NCBI RefSeq assembly: GCF_900113175.1
Contig: NZ_FOOK01000005.1
Coordinates: 62,001-126,000 of the forward strand
DNA from: Planifilum fulgidum
GTDB taxonomy: Bacteria; Bacillota; Bacilli; Thermoactinomycetales; DSM-44946
Direction of reading: 5' to 3'
Length of the DNA: 64,000 nucleotides
The translations under genes and the position numbers were made by a program. The notes under the pieces were generated by a model that was not told where the DNA came from, did not search any database, and saw only the letters and a program-made list of their open reading frames with translations. Below, in pieces: positions 8,406 to 16,828 of the stretch. The number at the start of each line of letters is the position of its first letter. The stretch's first letter is position 1.

Positions 8406-10034
8406 GTGGAGGGGAAACTGCGGCTCGATCCCGGGCAGATTGCCCGGGCCCGGCGGGCGGCGGCGGAAATCGCCGCCGATGTGGATCGGTTTATCGCCGA
8501 TCGCACGACGGTCGCCGTGGAGCGAACCGTCCTGCGCCTGATGGGGATTGACGGGGTGGATGCCGAGGGGGTTCCCCTGCCCAATGTTCTGGTGGACCGG
8601 ATCCGGGAGTCGGGGGGAATCGGGATCGGAGCGGCACCCTGGGTGATCAACGCCATGCTTCACACCGGGGCCAGTCCCCAGGAAGTGGCGGAAGGGGTGG
8701 CGGACGGCTCCCTCGACCTGGCCCGCATTCCCTGGGCCGGCCGTGAAGCGATTCGCACCAAGGGGAAGGAATTGGCCGAGGCCGGCCTGGGCCTCATCGA
8801 ACGGAACCGGCGGGAGCGGGAGGAGAGGATTCGCCGGCTGGGCGAGGGAAAACAGCCCTACCTTTATGTGATCGTGGCCACCGGCGACATTTACGAGGAC
8901 GCCGTCCAAGGGAAGGCGGCGGCGCGGCAGGGGGCCGACATCATCGCCGTGATCCGCAGCACGGGGCAAAGCCTGCTCGACTACGTCCCCTACGGGGCGA
9001 CCCGGGAAGGTTACGGCGGGACCTTCGCCACCCAGGAGAATTTCCGGATCATGCGCCGGGCCCTGGATGAAGCCGGCGAAGAGACGGGAAGATATATCCG
9101 CCTCTGCAACTACTGTTCCGGCCTCTGCATGCCGGAGATCGCCGCCATGGGGGCCCTGGAACGGTTGGATGTGATGCTGAACGACGCCCTCTACGGCATT
9201 TTGTTTCGGGACATCAACATGCAGCGGACCCTGATCGACCAGTCCTTTTCCCGGATGATCAACGCCTATGCCGGCATCATCATCAACACCGGGGAGGACA
9301 ACTATCTGACCACCGCCGACGCCGTGGAAGCGGCCCACACGGTGCTGGCTTCCCAGTTCATCAATGAGCAGCTGGCCCTGCTGTCCGGCCTGCCTCCGGA
9401 GCAGATGGGACTGGGGCACGCCTTTGAGATGGACCCGGACCTGGAGGACGGGCTGCTGATGGAGATCGCCCAGGCCCAGCTGGTCCGTCAGATTTTTCCC
9501 GACGCCCCCCTCAAATACATGCCCCCCACCAAGCACATGACCGGAAACATCTTCAAGGGGCATGTCCAGGATGCGATGTTCAACCTGGTCGGCATCCTGA
9601 CGGGACAGGGGATTCAGCTCCTGGGGATGATGACCGAAGCGATGCACACTCCCCATATCCACGACCGGAAGCTGGCCATCGAATCGGCCCAATACATCTT
9701 CAACAATGCCCGCCATTTGGGGGAGGAAGTGCGGTTCCGGCCCGGGGGGCGCATCGAGCGCCGCGCCCGGGAGGTCTTGGACAAAGCCGTCGCCATGCTG
9801 GAGGAAGTCCGGAGGATCGGCCTGTTTCGGGCCATCGAGCGGGGCCTGTTTGCCGACGTGAAGCGGGCCTTCGACGGCGGGCGTGGACTGGAGGGGGTTG
9901 TGGAGAAGGAGGACGGTTACTACAACCCCTTTGAGGAGGCGCTCAGGGAGCGGCTCGGACTTCCCGGAAGGGGGGATGAAGTCGATGGACGTGGATCTCA
10001 CCCGCGTGAAACCCTACGGGGACACGATGAATGA
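8406..10034 (+). CDS. kamD: Lysine 5,6-aminomutase alpha subunit
   Basis: A 542-residue large subunit of adenosylcobalamin- and PLP-dependent D-lysine/L-beta-lysine 5,6-aminomutase (EC 5.4.3.3), which moves the 6-amino group of beta-lysine to C5, giving 3,5-diaminohexanoate. It is recognised by the conserved GIGAAPWVINAMLHTG, VIRSTGQSLLDYVPYG and CNYCSGLCMPEIAAMG stretches of the TIM-barrel. The GTG start is set by GGGAGGTGG eight bases upstream. A longer frame back to 8334 adds 24 residues with no ribosome binding site. It overlaps kamE by 59 nt, so the two subunits are likely translated together. Confidence 0.95.
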   Translation: MEGKLRLDPGQIARARRAAAEIAADVDRFIADRTTVAVERTVLRLMGIDGVDAEGVPLPNVLVDRIRESGGIGIGAAPWVINAMLHTGASPQEVAEGVADGSLDLARIPWAGREAIRTKGKELAEAGLGLIERNRREREERIRRLGEGKQPYLYVIVATGDIYEDAVQGKAAARQGADIIAVIRSTGQSLLDYVPYGATREGYGGTFATQENFRIMRRALDEAGEETGRYIRLCNYCSGLCMPEIAAMGALERLDVMLNDALYGILFRDINMQRTLIDQSFSRMINAYAGIIINTGEDNYLTTADAVEAAHTVLASQFINEQLALLSGLPPEQMGLGHAFEMDPDLEDGLLMEIAQAQLVRQIFPDAPLKYMPPTKHMTGNIFKGHVQDAMFNLVGILTGQGIQLLGMMTEAMHTPHIHDRKLAIESAQYIFNNARHLGEEVRFRPGGRIERRAREVLDKAVAMLEEVRRIGLFRAIERGLFADVKRAFDGGRGLEGVVEKEDGYYNPFEEALRERLGLPGRGDEVDGRGSHPRETLRGHDE

Positions 10035-10746
10035 CGGCATGGTCCAGCTCGGTTTTTCCCTCCCGGTTCCCTGCGGGGAGGAGGCCCGGGAGGCGGCCCG
10101 CCGGCTGGCCGCCAAGATGGGCCTGGAGGAGCCGCAGGTGTATCACATGGCCGATCTGGGCGAGGGGTTCACCTACTTTATCGTTTACGGGAAGTGCATT
10201 CATACCGTGGATTTTACCGCCATCCGCGTGCCCAAGGTGGACGCGCCGACGATGGATTTTTACGAGATCAACCGGTTCATCCGGGAACGGATCGGACGCA
10301 AGGTGGTGGTCTTGGGCGCCTGTACGGGAACCGACGCCCACACGGTGGGCATCGACGCCATTATGAACATGAAGGGGTACAAGGGGGAATACGGACTGGA
10401 GCGGTATCCGGAGATCGAAGCCTTCAACCTGGGGAGCCAGGTGCCCAACGAGGAACTGGTGGCCAAGGCCCTGGAACTGAACGCCGACGCGCTCCTCGTC
10501 TCCCAGGTGGTGACCCAGAAGGGGGTCCACATCACCAATCTGACGGAACTGGTGGAACTCGTGGAGGCCGAGGGGATGCGCGATCGGCTGATCCTGGTGT
10601 GCGGCGGTCCCCGGATCGATCACGAACTGGCCCTGGAGCTGGGTTACGATGCCGGCTTCGGACCCGGCACCCTTCCGCCGGAGGTGGCTTCCTTCATCGT
10701 ACAGGAGCTGGCCCGGCGGCTTGAGCAGGGGCGCATCGGAGCCTGA
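9976..10746 (+). CDS. kamE: Lysine 5,6-aminomutase beta subunit (B12/PLP-binding)
   Basis: A 256-residue small subunit with the Rossmann-like cobalamin domain. The base-off B12 motif DxHxxG is Asp120-Ala-His122-Thr-Val-Gly125. Lys133 in NMKGYKG lies exactly 11 residues further, the spacing between the cobalt-ligating His133 and PLP-binding Lys144 of the clostridial enzyme. ATG at 9976 follows GGAAGGGGGG; ATG at 9985 is an alternative. It is the last gene of the operon and is followed by a strong terminator at 10829. Confidence 0.95.
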   Translation: MKSMDVDLTRVKPYGDTMNDGMVQLGFSLPVPCGEEAREAARRLAAKMGLEEPQVYHMADLGEGFTYFIVYGKCIHTVDFTAIRVPKVDAPTMDFYEINRFIRERIGRKVVVLGACTGTDAHTVGIDAIMNMKGYKGEYGLERYPEIEAFNLGSQVPNEELVAKALELNADALLVSQVVTQKGVHITNLTELVELVEAEGMRDRLILVCGGPRIDHELALELGYDAGFGPGTLPPEVASFIVQELARRLEQGRIGA

Positions 10747-10828
10747 GGCATCAAAGGTTTCCCGGGCGGGAGGCGGAGGAGGTGCCGCTGACCGCGACGG
10801 GGGCGGGAAGCAGACACTCAAGCAAGGA

Positions 10829-10860
10829 AACCGGAGCGGAAATCCGCTCCGGTTTTTTTT
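10829..10860 (+). terminator. Rho-independent terminator of the kdd-kamABCDE operon
   Basis: A near-perfect 12-bp stem (AACCGGAGCGGA and complement) with a minimal AA-centred loop, followed by eight T residues. It ends the lysine operon. The rest of the 10747-11065 gap is AT-rich from about 10935 and holds no supported gene. Confidence 0.92.
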
Positions 10861-11065
10861 CTTTGCTTCCGCGAAAAATCGCGGGTCCCCTCTTGGATGC
10901 AAATCAACCTGGCTCAGGTCACCCGCCCGGTTCGAATATTGAATACTCGCGGCCTTTGTATTACATTACAATCGGACGGTGTTTATTAAATCTACAAGAC
11001 ATATACTTTGATATTCAATATTATACAGATATTTACAAACCTCCAATCTCCTAGAAACTCGGCCG

Positions 11066-13279
11066 ATGGATTGGACACCGCACAAAAAATTTAGGGCTGG
11101 GGCTGGATTCATGGAGCAGACAGTCAACACAACTGTCCGGCTTTCCCGCAAGGAGAAATATCGGAAAAACAGGACCTACCATCCGATCGTTTGGTTTTTG
11201 ATCGTCGGAACCGCCGTAACCCGCGTCGCCTCATTCATGAGCCTTCCGTTTCTGGCCATTCATCTTTCCGACAACCTCCATCTGAATTCCTCCATGATCG
11301 GCATCATCCTCGGCATGAGCGGCTTGACGGGTGCCCTGGGGGGCTTTTTCGGGGGGTACCTGTCGGACCGGTGGGGGCGCAGGCCGATCATGCTGATCGC
11401 CTTTGCGGCTTGGACCGGGGTTTTTTTCGGTTTCTGGCTCGCGGAACAGCCGCTTCACTTTTTGGTTCTGAACGGATTGAACGGCCTTTGCCGCTCGTTT
11501 TTCGAACCGACCTCCCAGGCCTTGATGGCCGATGTGTCGCGCCCCGAACAGCGCCTCCGCATCTTCAATTTGCGTTACGTCGCCATCAATGTGGGCATGG
11601 TGGTCGGCCCGGTGATTGGCTCCTATCTGTATTATCTCGTCGGCACCCAGGTTTTTCTTTACACCGGAACGGTGTATGCGATATACCTGTTCTTCCTTTT
11701 CAGGATCCTGCTCAAATATCGCCGGGATGCGGCCAAGCGCGGCGGCGAGCACATTCTTTTTTCCGAATGTCTGGCGGTGATCCGGCGGGATCAGGCCCTG
11801 GGGTATTTCGTACTGGCCGGGATTCTGTTTTTTACCGTATACGCCCAAATCGATTCTTCCCTGCCGATTTTTCTCGCGCAATTGGGAAAGAGCCAGCTGT
11901 ATCCCGCCCTGCTCGCCATCAATGCGGGAATCGTGGTGCTGTTTCAGTATTTCGTTTCCCGGTGGACCGAAAAAAAGAGCATTCTGACGAGCCTGCTGGT
12001 CGGAAACTCCTTTGTGATATTTGGATTTTTCACCTTCGCGGCCGGTGAGGAACCCTCCGTTTTCATCACGGGAATCATCCTGATCACCTTCGGGGAGATT
12101 CTGATTTTTCCCGTATCCAGCCTGTTTATCGACCGGCTGGCGGACGATCGGCTGCGCGGGACCTATTATGGCGCCAACCAGTTTTCCCAGTTGGGGCTGT
12201 TTCTGGGGCCGCTGATTGGCGGGTGGCTGCTGGAGGTTGTCGGCGGGCGCAATCTGTGGTGGCTGATGGTGCTGGCCACCCTTTACATCACCTGGTTTTA
12301 CGCCCTGGGATACCGGAAGTACGCGCGCAAAAAGGGTTACAACCTGGTGGACGTCATCCGGCGCGTGCTGGTGGATCTGCGCATGATGGCGCTGTTCAAA
12401 GCGCTGGCTAAATCCGTTCCGATCTTGACGCTGATTGTCCTGTCGGTCCTTCTTTCCTATCGATTCTTTGAAGCTCGGCTGGAAGCCCCGCCAAGAACCC
12501 AGACGGTTCAGGTCCAAATCTCTCCGGAAGCCAATCTGTTCGAGATCGGAAAACAATTGGAGAACAAACAGCTGATTCACAATTACATCCTGTTTCCGCT
12601 CTATGCCACGGGTTATTCGCTCTTCAAGCAGGTGTACATACAGCCCGGCGTGTACCAGATTCCGCGGGAGATGGGCCTGGAGGAAATCATGCGCACGCTC
12701 TCCAAAGGCACCTACCAGGTGGTGATTCCGGAGGGGGCCACGGTTTCCGACATCGCGGACATTCTTTCCTATTACGGCGTCCCGAAGGAAGAGTTTTTAC
12801 GGGCCGCCAACAGGAAGGATTATCCCTTCGATTTTGTCCAACAGATTCCGGATCACCGTCCCTACCGCCTGGAAGGGTATCTGCAGCCGGGGAAATATGA
12901 ATTCCGCGTCGACGCATCGGCGAAGGAGATCGTCGAGACCATGCTGTACCGCTTTGACGAGATGCTCGACGAAAAAACCCGAAAAAAATTGGAAAAAGGG
13001 AATCTCAGCATCGACCAGTGGGTGATCGTCTCCTCCCTGATTGAACAGGTGGAGCCCCATCCGTCCAACCGCCCCTATGTGGCCCGTCTCATGTATGATC
13101 GATTGAATCGGGGGCAGAAATTGGGAATCTGGTCGATTCCCCAACCCTATTCGCGGATCAAGCGCTATTACACGTCCTTGTATCCGGGCCTTCCTCCCGG
13201 TCCGATCAACAATCCGGGGAAGGATGCCCTGCAGTCGGCGATCAACCCCGCGGACAGGCAATCTCCCCCGCAGGAATAA
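11066..13279 (+). CDS. Fusion protein: major facilitator transporter plus MltG/YceG-like endolytic transglycosylase domain
   Basis: 737 residues. Residues about 40-420 form a 12-helix MFS transporter with motif A GYLSDRWGRRP after helix 2. A thirteenth helix near 449-468 (PILTLIVLSVLLSY) leads to an extracytoplasmic MltG-like domain, about 475-730. This contains the LysM-like part (VVIPEGATVSDIADIL), the EGYLQPGKYEF segment, the putative catalytic Glu660 in SSLIEQVE, and GLPPGPINNPG at about 708-718. MltG cleaves nascent glycan strands beside the divisome/elongasome. Compared with stand-alone MltG, the QTDPTVIYG-like segment is replaced and the C-terminal YLYFV...H.F tail is missing. ATG at 11111 is an alternative start; neither has a strong ribosome binding site. 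One continuous frame, no stop or frameshift at the junction. Confidence 0.85.
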   Translation: MDWTPHKKFRAGAGFMEQTVNTTVRLSRKEKYRKNRTYHPIVWFLIVGTAVTRVASFMSLPFLAIHLSDNLHLNSSMIGIILGMSGLTGALGGFFGGYLSDRWGRRPIMLIAFAAWTGVFFGFWLAEQPLHFLVLNGLNGLCRSFFEPTSQALMADVSRPEQRLRIFNLRYVAINVGMVVGPVIGSYLYYLVGTQVFLYTGTVYAIYLFFLFRILLKYRRDAAKRGGEHILFSECLAVIRRDQALGYFVLAGILFFTVYAQIDSSLPIFLAQLGKSQLYPALLAINAGIVVLFQYFVSRWTEKKSILTSLLVGNSFVIFGFFTFAAGEEPSVFITGIILITFGEILIFPVSSLFIDRLADDRLRGTYYGANQFSQLGLFLGPLIGGWLLEVVGGRNLWWLMVLATLYITWFYALGYRKYARKKGYNLVDVIRRVLVDLRMMALFKALAKSVPILTLIVLSVLLSYRFFEARLEAPPRTQTVQVQISPEANLFEIGKQLENKQLIHNYILFPLYATGYSLFKQVYIQPGVYQIPREMGLEEIMRTLSKGTYQVVIPEGATVSDIADILSYYGVPKEEFLRAANRKDYPFDFVQQIPDHRPYRLEGYLQPGKYEFRVDASAKEIVETMLYRFDEMLDEKTRKKLEKGNLSIDQWVIVSSLIEQVEPHPSNRPYVARLMYDRLNRGQKLGIWSIPQPYSRIKRYYTSLYPGLPPGPINNPGKDALQSAINPADRQSPPQE

Positions 13280-13316
13280 AGGCCGAGACCCGGAAGGTTC
13301 TCGGCCTTCTTGTTCC
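13279..13316 (+). terminator. Rho-independent terminator after the MFS-MltG fusion gene
   Basis: A ten-bp stem AAGGCCGAGA/TCTCGGCCTT (13279-13288 with 13299-13308), beginning at the stop codon and followed by CTTGTTCC. The T-tract is imperfect. Confidence 0.7.
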
Positions 13317-13466
13317 GGAAGGGAGGAAAAGTTTTACAAATATCGAAATCATTATAATAATCCGTCTAACCCATGGAGGATGGACGGCCGCCCTGAGCAA
13401 AGGGGGTTTGTCCCGCGGAAGGCGTTTGTTTTCCGCAGGAACACCTTTTAAAGGAGCGAGGGTTTC

Positions 13467-15881
13467 GTGAAACGGGAAAAACTGTGGCGACGCATCGGTG
13501 CGTGGACGGTCATCTTCCTGCTGGGATTCGGACTGACCGTTCCGGCCGGAATTGCCGGGAATGTGATCGCTCAGCCGAATCCCGTCTCCACCGGCAGCGG
13601 CGAGGAGCCCTCCGTGGTCCGGGTGGCCGTGGCGGATCGGGCGGACCTGGAACGGCTGATAGCCGGTGGAACCGACGTGACCGAATATGTCCGCCGGACG
13701 CAGGAAGGAATCGAAGTGGACGTGGTGGTGACGCCCAGCCAGTTAAAAAAGCTGGAGAAGCAAGGGGTTCGCGTGGTTGAAACCCTGTATACTCCCTCTG
13801 AATGGCGCGCGCGGGTGAAGGAGAGGGAGGAGGCTCTGGCCGAAAAAAGGGCGGTGACGGCCGCCGCCGACACCGTAAAGATCCTGCGGGCGGATTACTT
13901 TGAGAACGACACGGGCGCCTTCCTCTCGGTGGAGGCCAAGGCCGGTTCCGGAGAGATCCCCGAAGTGATTCTCACCGCCCGGTGGGACAAAGGTCCCGGC
14001 ACCCCGCCCGGTTCCGGTGGAGAGGCGACGATGGAGCGGTTTACCGACGCGGGAGTTTACATGTACCACCGGATGTTGGTGCCGGTCTCCCACCGGCCGT
14101 CGTCCGTGCAGGTGACGAGCAGCCAAGGAGGCGTTGCCGAGGCGAAGGTGAGGGAATGGCCGGGGAAAGGGCCGAAAAAACCCTCTCCCCACTACGTGAA
14201 GGATTTCATCAGCCACTACATGACTCCCACCGAAGCGATGGAGCGGATCGAGCGCCTGGCGCGGGAATATCCGCACTTGGCGGAGATCATCGAATTGCCC
14301 TATAAAACCAACGGATACCGGAGAAAAGCCCAGGCCGTGCTGGGCAGCCGGGATGACAACAAAGTGGTGATCACCTCCCGGGCCTGGGGGCACGAAGGCG
14401 GCAACCGGCTCGCGGTTGAAGCCGTCCATCCCGAAAAGCCCAATCATCCCCTCACCGTCCGGGTGAAGGATGATCTCATCACCGTGGAGCTGGCCACCGA
14501 CGCCTCCGGCTCACCGGTCAGCAGCGCCGCGGAGGTGGCCGCCGCTTTGAATGACCAGGCGGGCCGGTGGGTGACGGCCCACACCTATCGGGGCAATCCG
14601 GGCGGCGGCCGGGTGGAGCCCCAGGAGGCGACGCCCCTGTCGGATCACCTGGAGGCCCCGGACCATGTTTCCCGGGATCCCTTCACCGTCAAGGCGATCC
14701 GCATCGGAAAGCACCGGGACGGTTCCCGGACGGGGGTGCTGGCATACGCCCAGGAGCACGCCCGGGAATGGGTGACGCCCTTGGTGGCGGTGGAGACGGC
14801 GGAGCGAATGCTCCGCAATTACGCCCACGACAAGGAAACGCGGAAGCTGGTCGACAACCTCGATATCTTCATCATCCCCTCCGTCAATCCGGACGGCGCC
14901 CATTACAGTTTCTACGATTACAACATGCAGCGGAAAAACATGGCGAATCATTGCGGTGAAGAGCGGTCCGATCCCGGGTTGCGCAACCAGTGGGGGGTGG
15001 ATGTCAATCGGAATTACGCGGTCGGTTCCTTCTTCGACGGATTTAGCGGCGCCTCCGGTGATTGCCTGAGTCAGGTGTACGCCGGCCCGGGAGAGTTGTC
15101 GGAACCGGAGAGCCGGAACGTGATTGCGCTCGTCGATCGGCATCCGAACATCAAGTTTGCCATGAACATTCACAGCTACGGCGGCTATTTCATGTGGTCC
15201 CCCGGCGCGTACAAGCCGGATGGGCGGGAAACGCTCAAGCGGTCGGACCCGGGAGAAGAGGCCTTCTTCTGGGCTGCTTCGGAGCGCATATTGGCCGCGA
15301 TCCGGGAGCATCGGGGCACGGTGATCCTTCCCGGCCAAACCGGTCCGGTGGTGGATGTTCTCTATTCCGCAGCGGGCAACTCGGCGGACCAGCTGTGGTA
15401 TGAAAAGGGGATCTTCGCCTGGAATTTTGAAGTGGGGGCCGACCGATGGGATCCGGAGGCGAAGCGTTGGCGGTCCGTCGGCTTCCAACCCCCATTTTCC
15501 GAAGGACATGAAGAGGCGATGGAATTCAGCGACGGATTGATCGAACTTTTCCGCGTGGCCCTGGACTACGGAAAGGATAAAAAACCCCCCAAGACCCGGA
15601 CGGTTCCCCGTCCCGGAGTCCATAAGGGGCCGGTCGAAGTCCGTTTTGAATCGAGCGAGCCGGTGACCATCTACTATACGCTGGACGGCAGCCGGCCCAC
15701 CTTCCGATCGGCCAAGCTGAAAGCCGCCGGCTTGCGGGAAGGGGCGGAGACCCTCAGGATCGACAAGACGACCACCATCCGGTGGTTCGCCGTGGACATG
15801 GCCGGAAACATCGAGAATCGCTACGATCCGGACGGCAAAGGGAACAACGACCGGCGGGCCACCTACATCATCCGAAAATAG
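13467..15881 (+). CDS. Secreted M14 zinc metallocarboxypeptidase with C-terminal chitobiase-like domain
   Basis: 804 residues with an N-terminal signal peptide (hydrophobic stretch about 12-33, WTVIFLLGFGLTVPAGIAG). The M14 carboxypeptidase fold starts near residue 250 (YMTPTEAMERIERLA). The first zinc motif HAREW gives His431 and Glu434, the third ligand is His569 in NIHSYGGYF, and the general base is Glu655 in AWNFEVG. About 110 residues rich in beta-type sequence are inserted inside the peptidase domain between HEGGN and the HxxE motif. Residues about 710-795 resemble the chitobiase/beta-hexosaminidase C-terminal domain (IYYTLDGSRPTF). It probably trims C-terminal residues from external peptides. 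GTG start follows AAAGGAG. Its own terminator lies downstream. Confidence 0.9.
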   Translation: MKREKLWRRIGAWTVIFLLGFGLTVPAGIAGNVIAQPNPVSTGSGEEPSVVRVAVADRADLERLIAGGTDVTEYVRRTQEGIEVDVVVTPSQLKKLEKQGVRVVETLYTPSEWRARVKEREEALAEKRAVTAAADTVKILRADYFENDTGAFLSVEAKAGSGEIPEVILTARWDKGPGTPPGSGGEATMERFTDAGVYMYHRMLVPVSHRPSSVQVTSSQGGVAEAKVREWPGKGPKKPSPHYVKDFISHYMTPTEAMERIERLAREYPHLAEIIELPYKTNGYRRKAQAVLGSRDDNKVVITSRAWGHEGGNRLAVEAVHPEKPNHPLTVRVKDDLITVELATDASGSPVSSAAEVAAALNDQAGRWVTAHTYRGNPGGGRVEPQEATPLSDHLEAPDHVSRDPFTVKAIRIGKHRDGSRTGVLAYAQEHAREWVTPLVAVETAERMLRNYAHDKETRKLVDNLDIFIIPSVNPDGAHYSFYDYNMQRKNMANHCGEERSDPGLRNQWGVDVNRNYAVGSFFDGFSGASGDCLSQVYAGPGELSEPESRNVIALVDRHPNIKFAMNIHSYGGYFMWSPGAYKPDGRETLKRSDPGEEAFFWAASERILAAIREHRGTVILPGQTGPVVDVLYSAAGNSADQLWYEKGIFAWNFEVGADRWDPEAKRWRSVGFQPPFSEGHEEAMEFSDGLIELFRVALDYGKDKKPPKTRTVPRPGVHKGPVEVRFESSEPVTIYYTLDGSRPTFRSAKLKAAGLREGAETLRIDKTTTIRWFAVDMAGNIENRYDPDGKGNNDRRATYIIRK

Positions 15882-15887
15882 AGGGAA

Positions 15888-15917
15888 ACGGGGCGGAATC
15901 CATCGATTCCGCCCCGT
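15888..15917. terminator. Bidirectional terminator hairpin between convergent genes
   Basis: A perfect 13-bp stem (15888-15900 with 15905-15917) and CATC loop, seven nt after the carboxypeptidase stop and ten nt after the stop of the minus-strand lipoprotein gene. T-tracts are weak on both strands (TTTCCC on the minus strand). Confidence 0.7.
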
Positions 15918-15926
15918 CGCCTTGAA

Positions 15927-16406
15927 TCAGGGGTTTTCGATCTTTTTCCAGTCGGTGTGGGGATGTTCGTAGCTGAGCCGCTCATAGGTTTCGAAGCTGT
16001 TGTAACCGCCGCGCTTGAGGCTGTAACTCTGCTTGAAGGAGATCACCCGCCACTTTCCGCCCACATTTCTCACTTTCACCATGTAATCCTTTTTGTCCGC
16101 CTCGCGGTAGATCAGGTAGGTTTTCAGCCCGGGCTGGATGTGAGGATCCTGGGGTGATTCGGTGATGAAGATGGCGGAATTGGAAGGGCGGATTTTCCGG
16201 GTTTCCTCCACGCGCCACCTCAGGTCCTCCGCCTTCTTTTGATCCTGCAGCATGGCTGCGGCCCGTTCCAGGTCTCCCTGGACCCAGACGGCCTTGTAAA
16301 ACTGGACCGCGGCCTGCTCCGCGTCGGAGAGGTCATTGGACTTGCATCCCGTCCACAGGAAAACCGCCGTTAAGATCAACCAAACAGCAGACCAAGGATT
16401 CCTCAA
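15927..16406 (-). CDS. Putative lipoprotein, unknown function
   Basis: A 159-residue secreted protein. A hydrophobic leader (SAVWLILTAVFLW) ends in WTGC, an imperfect lipobox whose Cys would be the lipidation site. The mature part is hydrophilic with a snoaL/NTF2-like feel (DAEQAAVQFYKAVWVQGDLERA...), ending in a basic, aromatic tail. No family is assigned. TTG is chosen because AGGTGG is seven bases upstream; the frame stays open further upstream, but without a start signal. Transcribed alone, convergent to the carboxypeptidase and divergent from fadF. Confidence 0.65.
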   Translation of the reverse strand: MRNPWSAVWLILTAVFLWTGCKSNDLSDAEQAAVQFYKAVWVQGDLERAAAMLQDQKKAEDLRWRVEETRKIRPSNSAIFITESPQDPHIQPGLKTYLIYREADKKDYMVKVRNVGGKWRVISFKQSYSLKRGGYNSFETYERLSYEHPHTDWKKIENP

Positions 16407-16639
16407 TATGGACCACCTCGCCAAAAAACTCCCGCACCGGGAAGAGCGACATTCTGTCTCTGTAGTTTGTGGACCCGCACGGATTTTCATGCGCCGGGGC
16501 GCTCGCCGCCGCAGAATCGGACCCATCTGGGGCCGGTCGGGAAATCCCCTTCGAAAGCCTTTTTCTTCCTTCCCCTCGACAAGAATCCGAAATCCGAGTA
16601 CGATGAAAAGGGTTTCATTTCGGAGGAAGAAAAAATGAA

Positions 16640-16667
16640 TGAATGACCACTCATTTTGTGGTATAAT
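16640..16667 (+). promoter_or_regulatory. fadF promoter with FadR-type operator
   Basis: TGAATGA-CCAC-TCATTTT (16640-16657) matches the Bacillus FadR operator TGAATGAnnnnTCATTCA at 12 of 14 defined positions. It immediately precedes an extended -10 TGGTATAAT (TATAAT 16662-16667), so the repressor would cover the -35 region. In B. subtilis FadR controls fadF-acdA-rpoE and is released by long-chain acyl-CoA; the same logic is inferred here. Confidence 0.8.
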
Positions 16668-16828
16668 TTGTTGCAAACGCGACGTTTTTGAAAAAGCAGA
16701 ATGAACCGTCTTCGGGGCAAGGCCCTGCGGAATGTTCGGGATTCCTTTTGAGGAAACCTTGAGAAGGCAGATCCGAAATCTCCTCCGGTCTGTGCGATCC
16801 CGCATAACGCGTGAAAGGAGTGACACCG

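Noticed and set aside
13331-13360. TTTACA ... TATAAT as promoter of the M14 carboxypeptidase gene
   Set aside because: The spacer is only 14 bp, too short for a sigma-A promoter; not listed as a feature.
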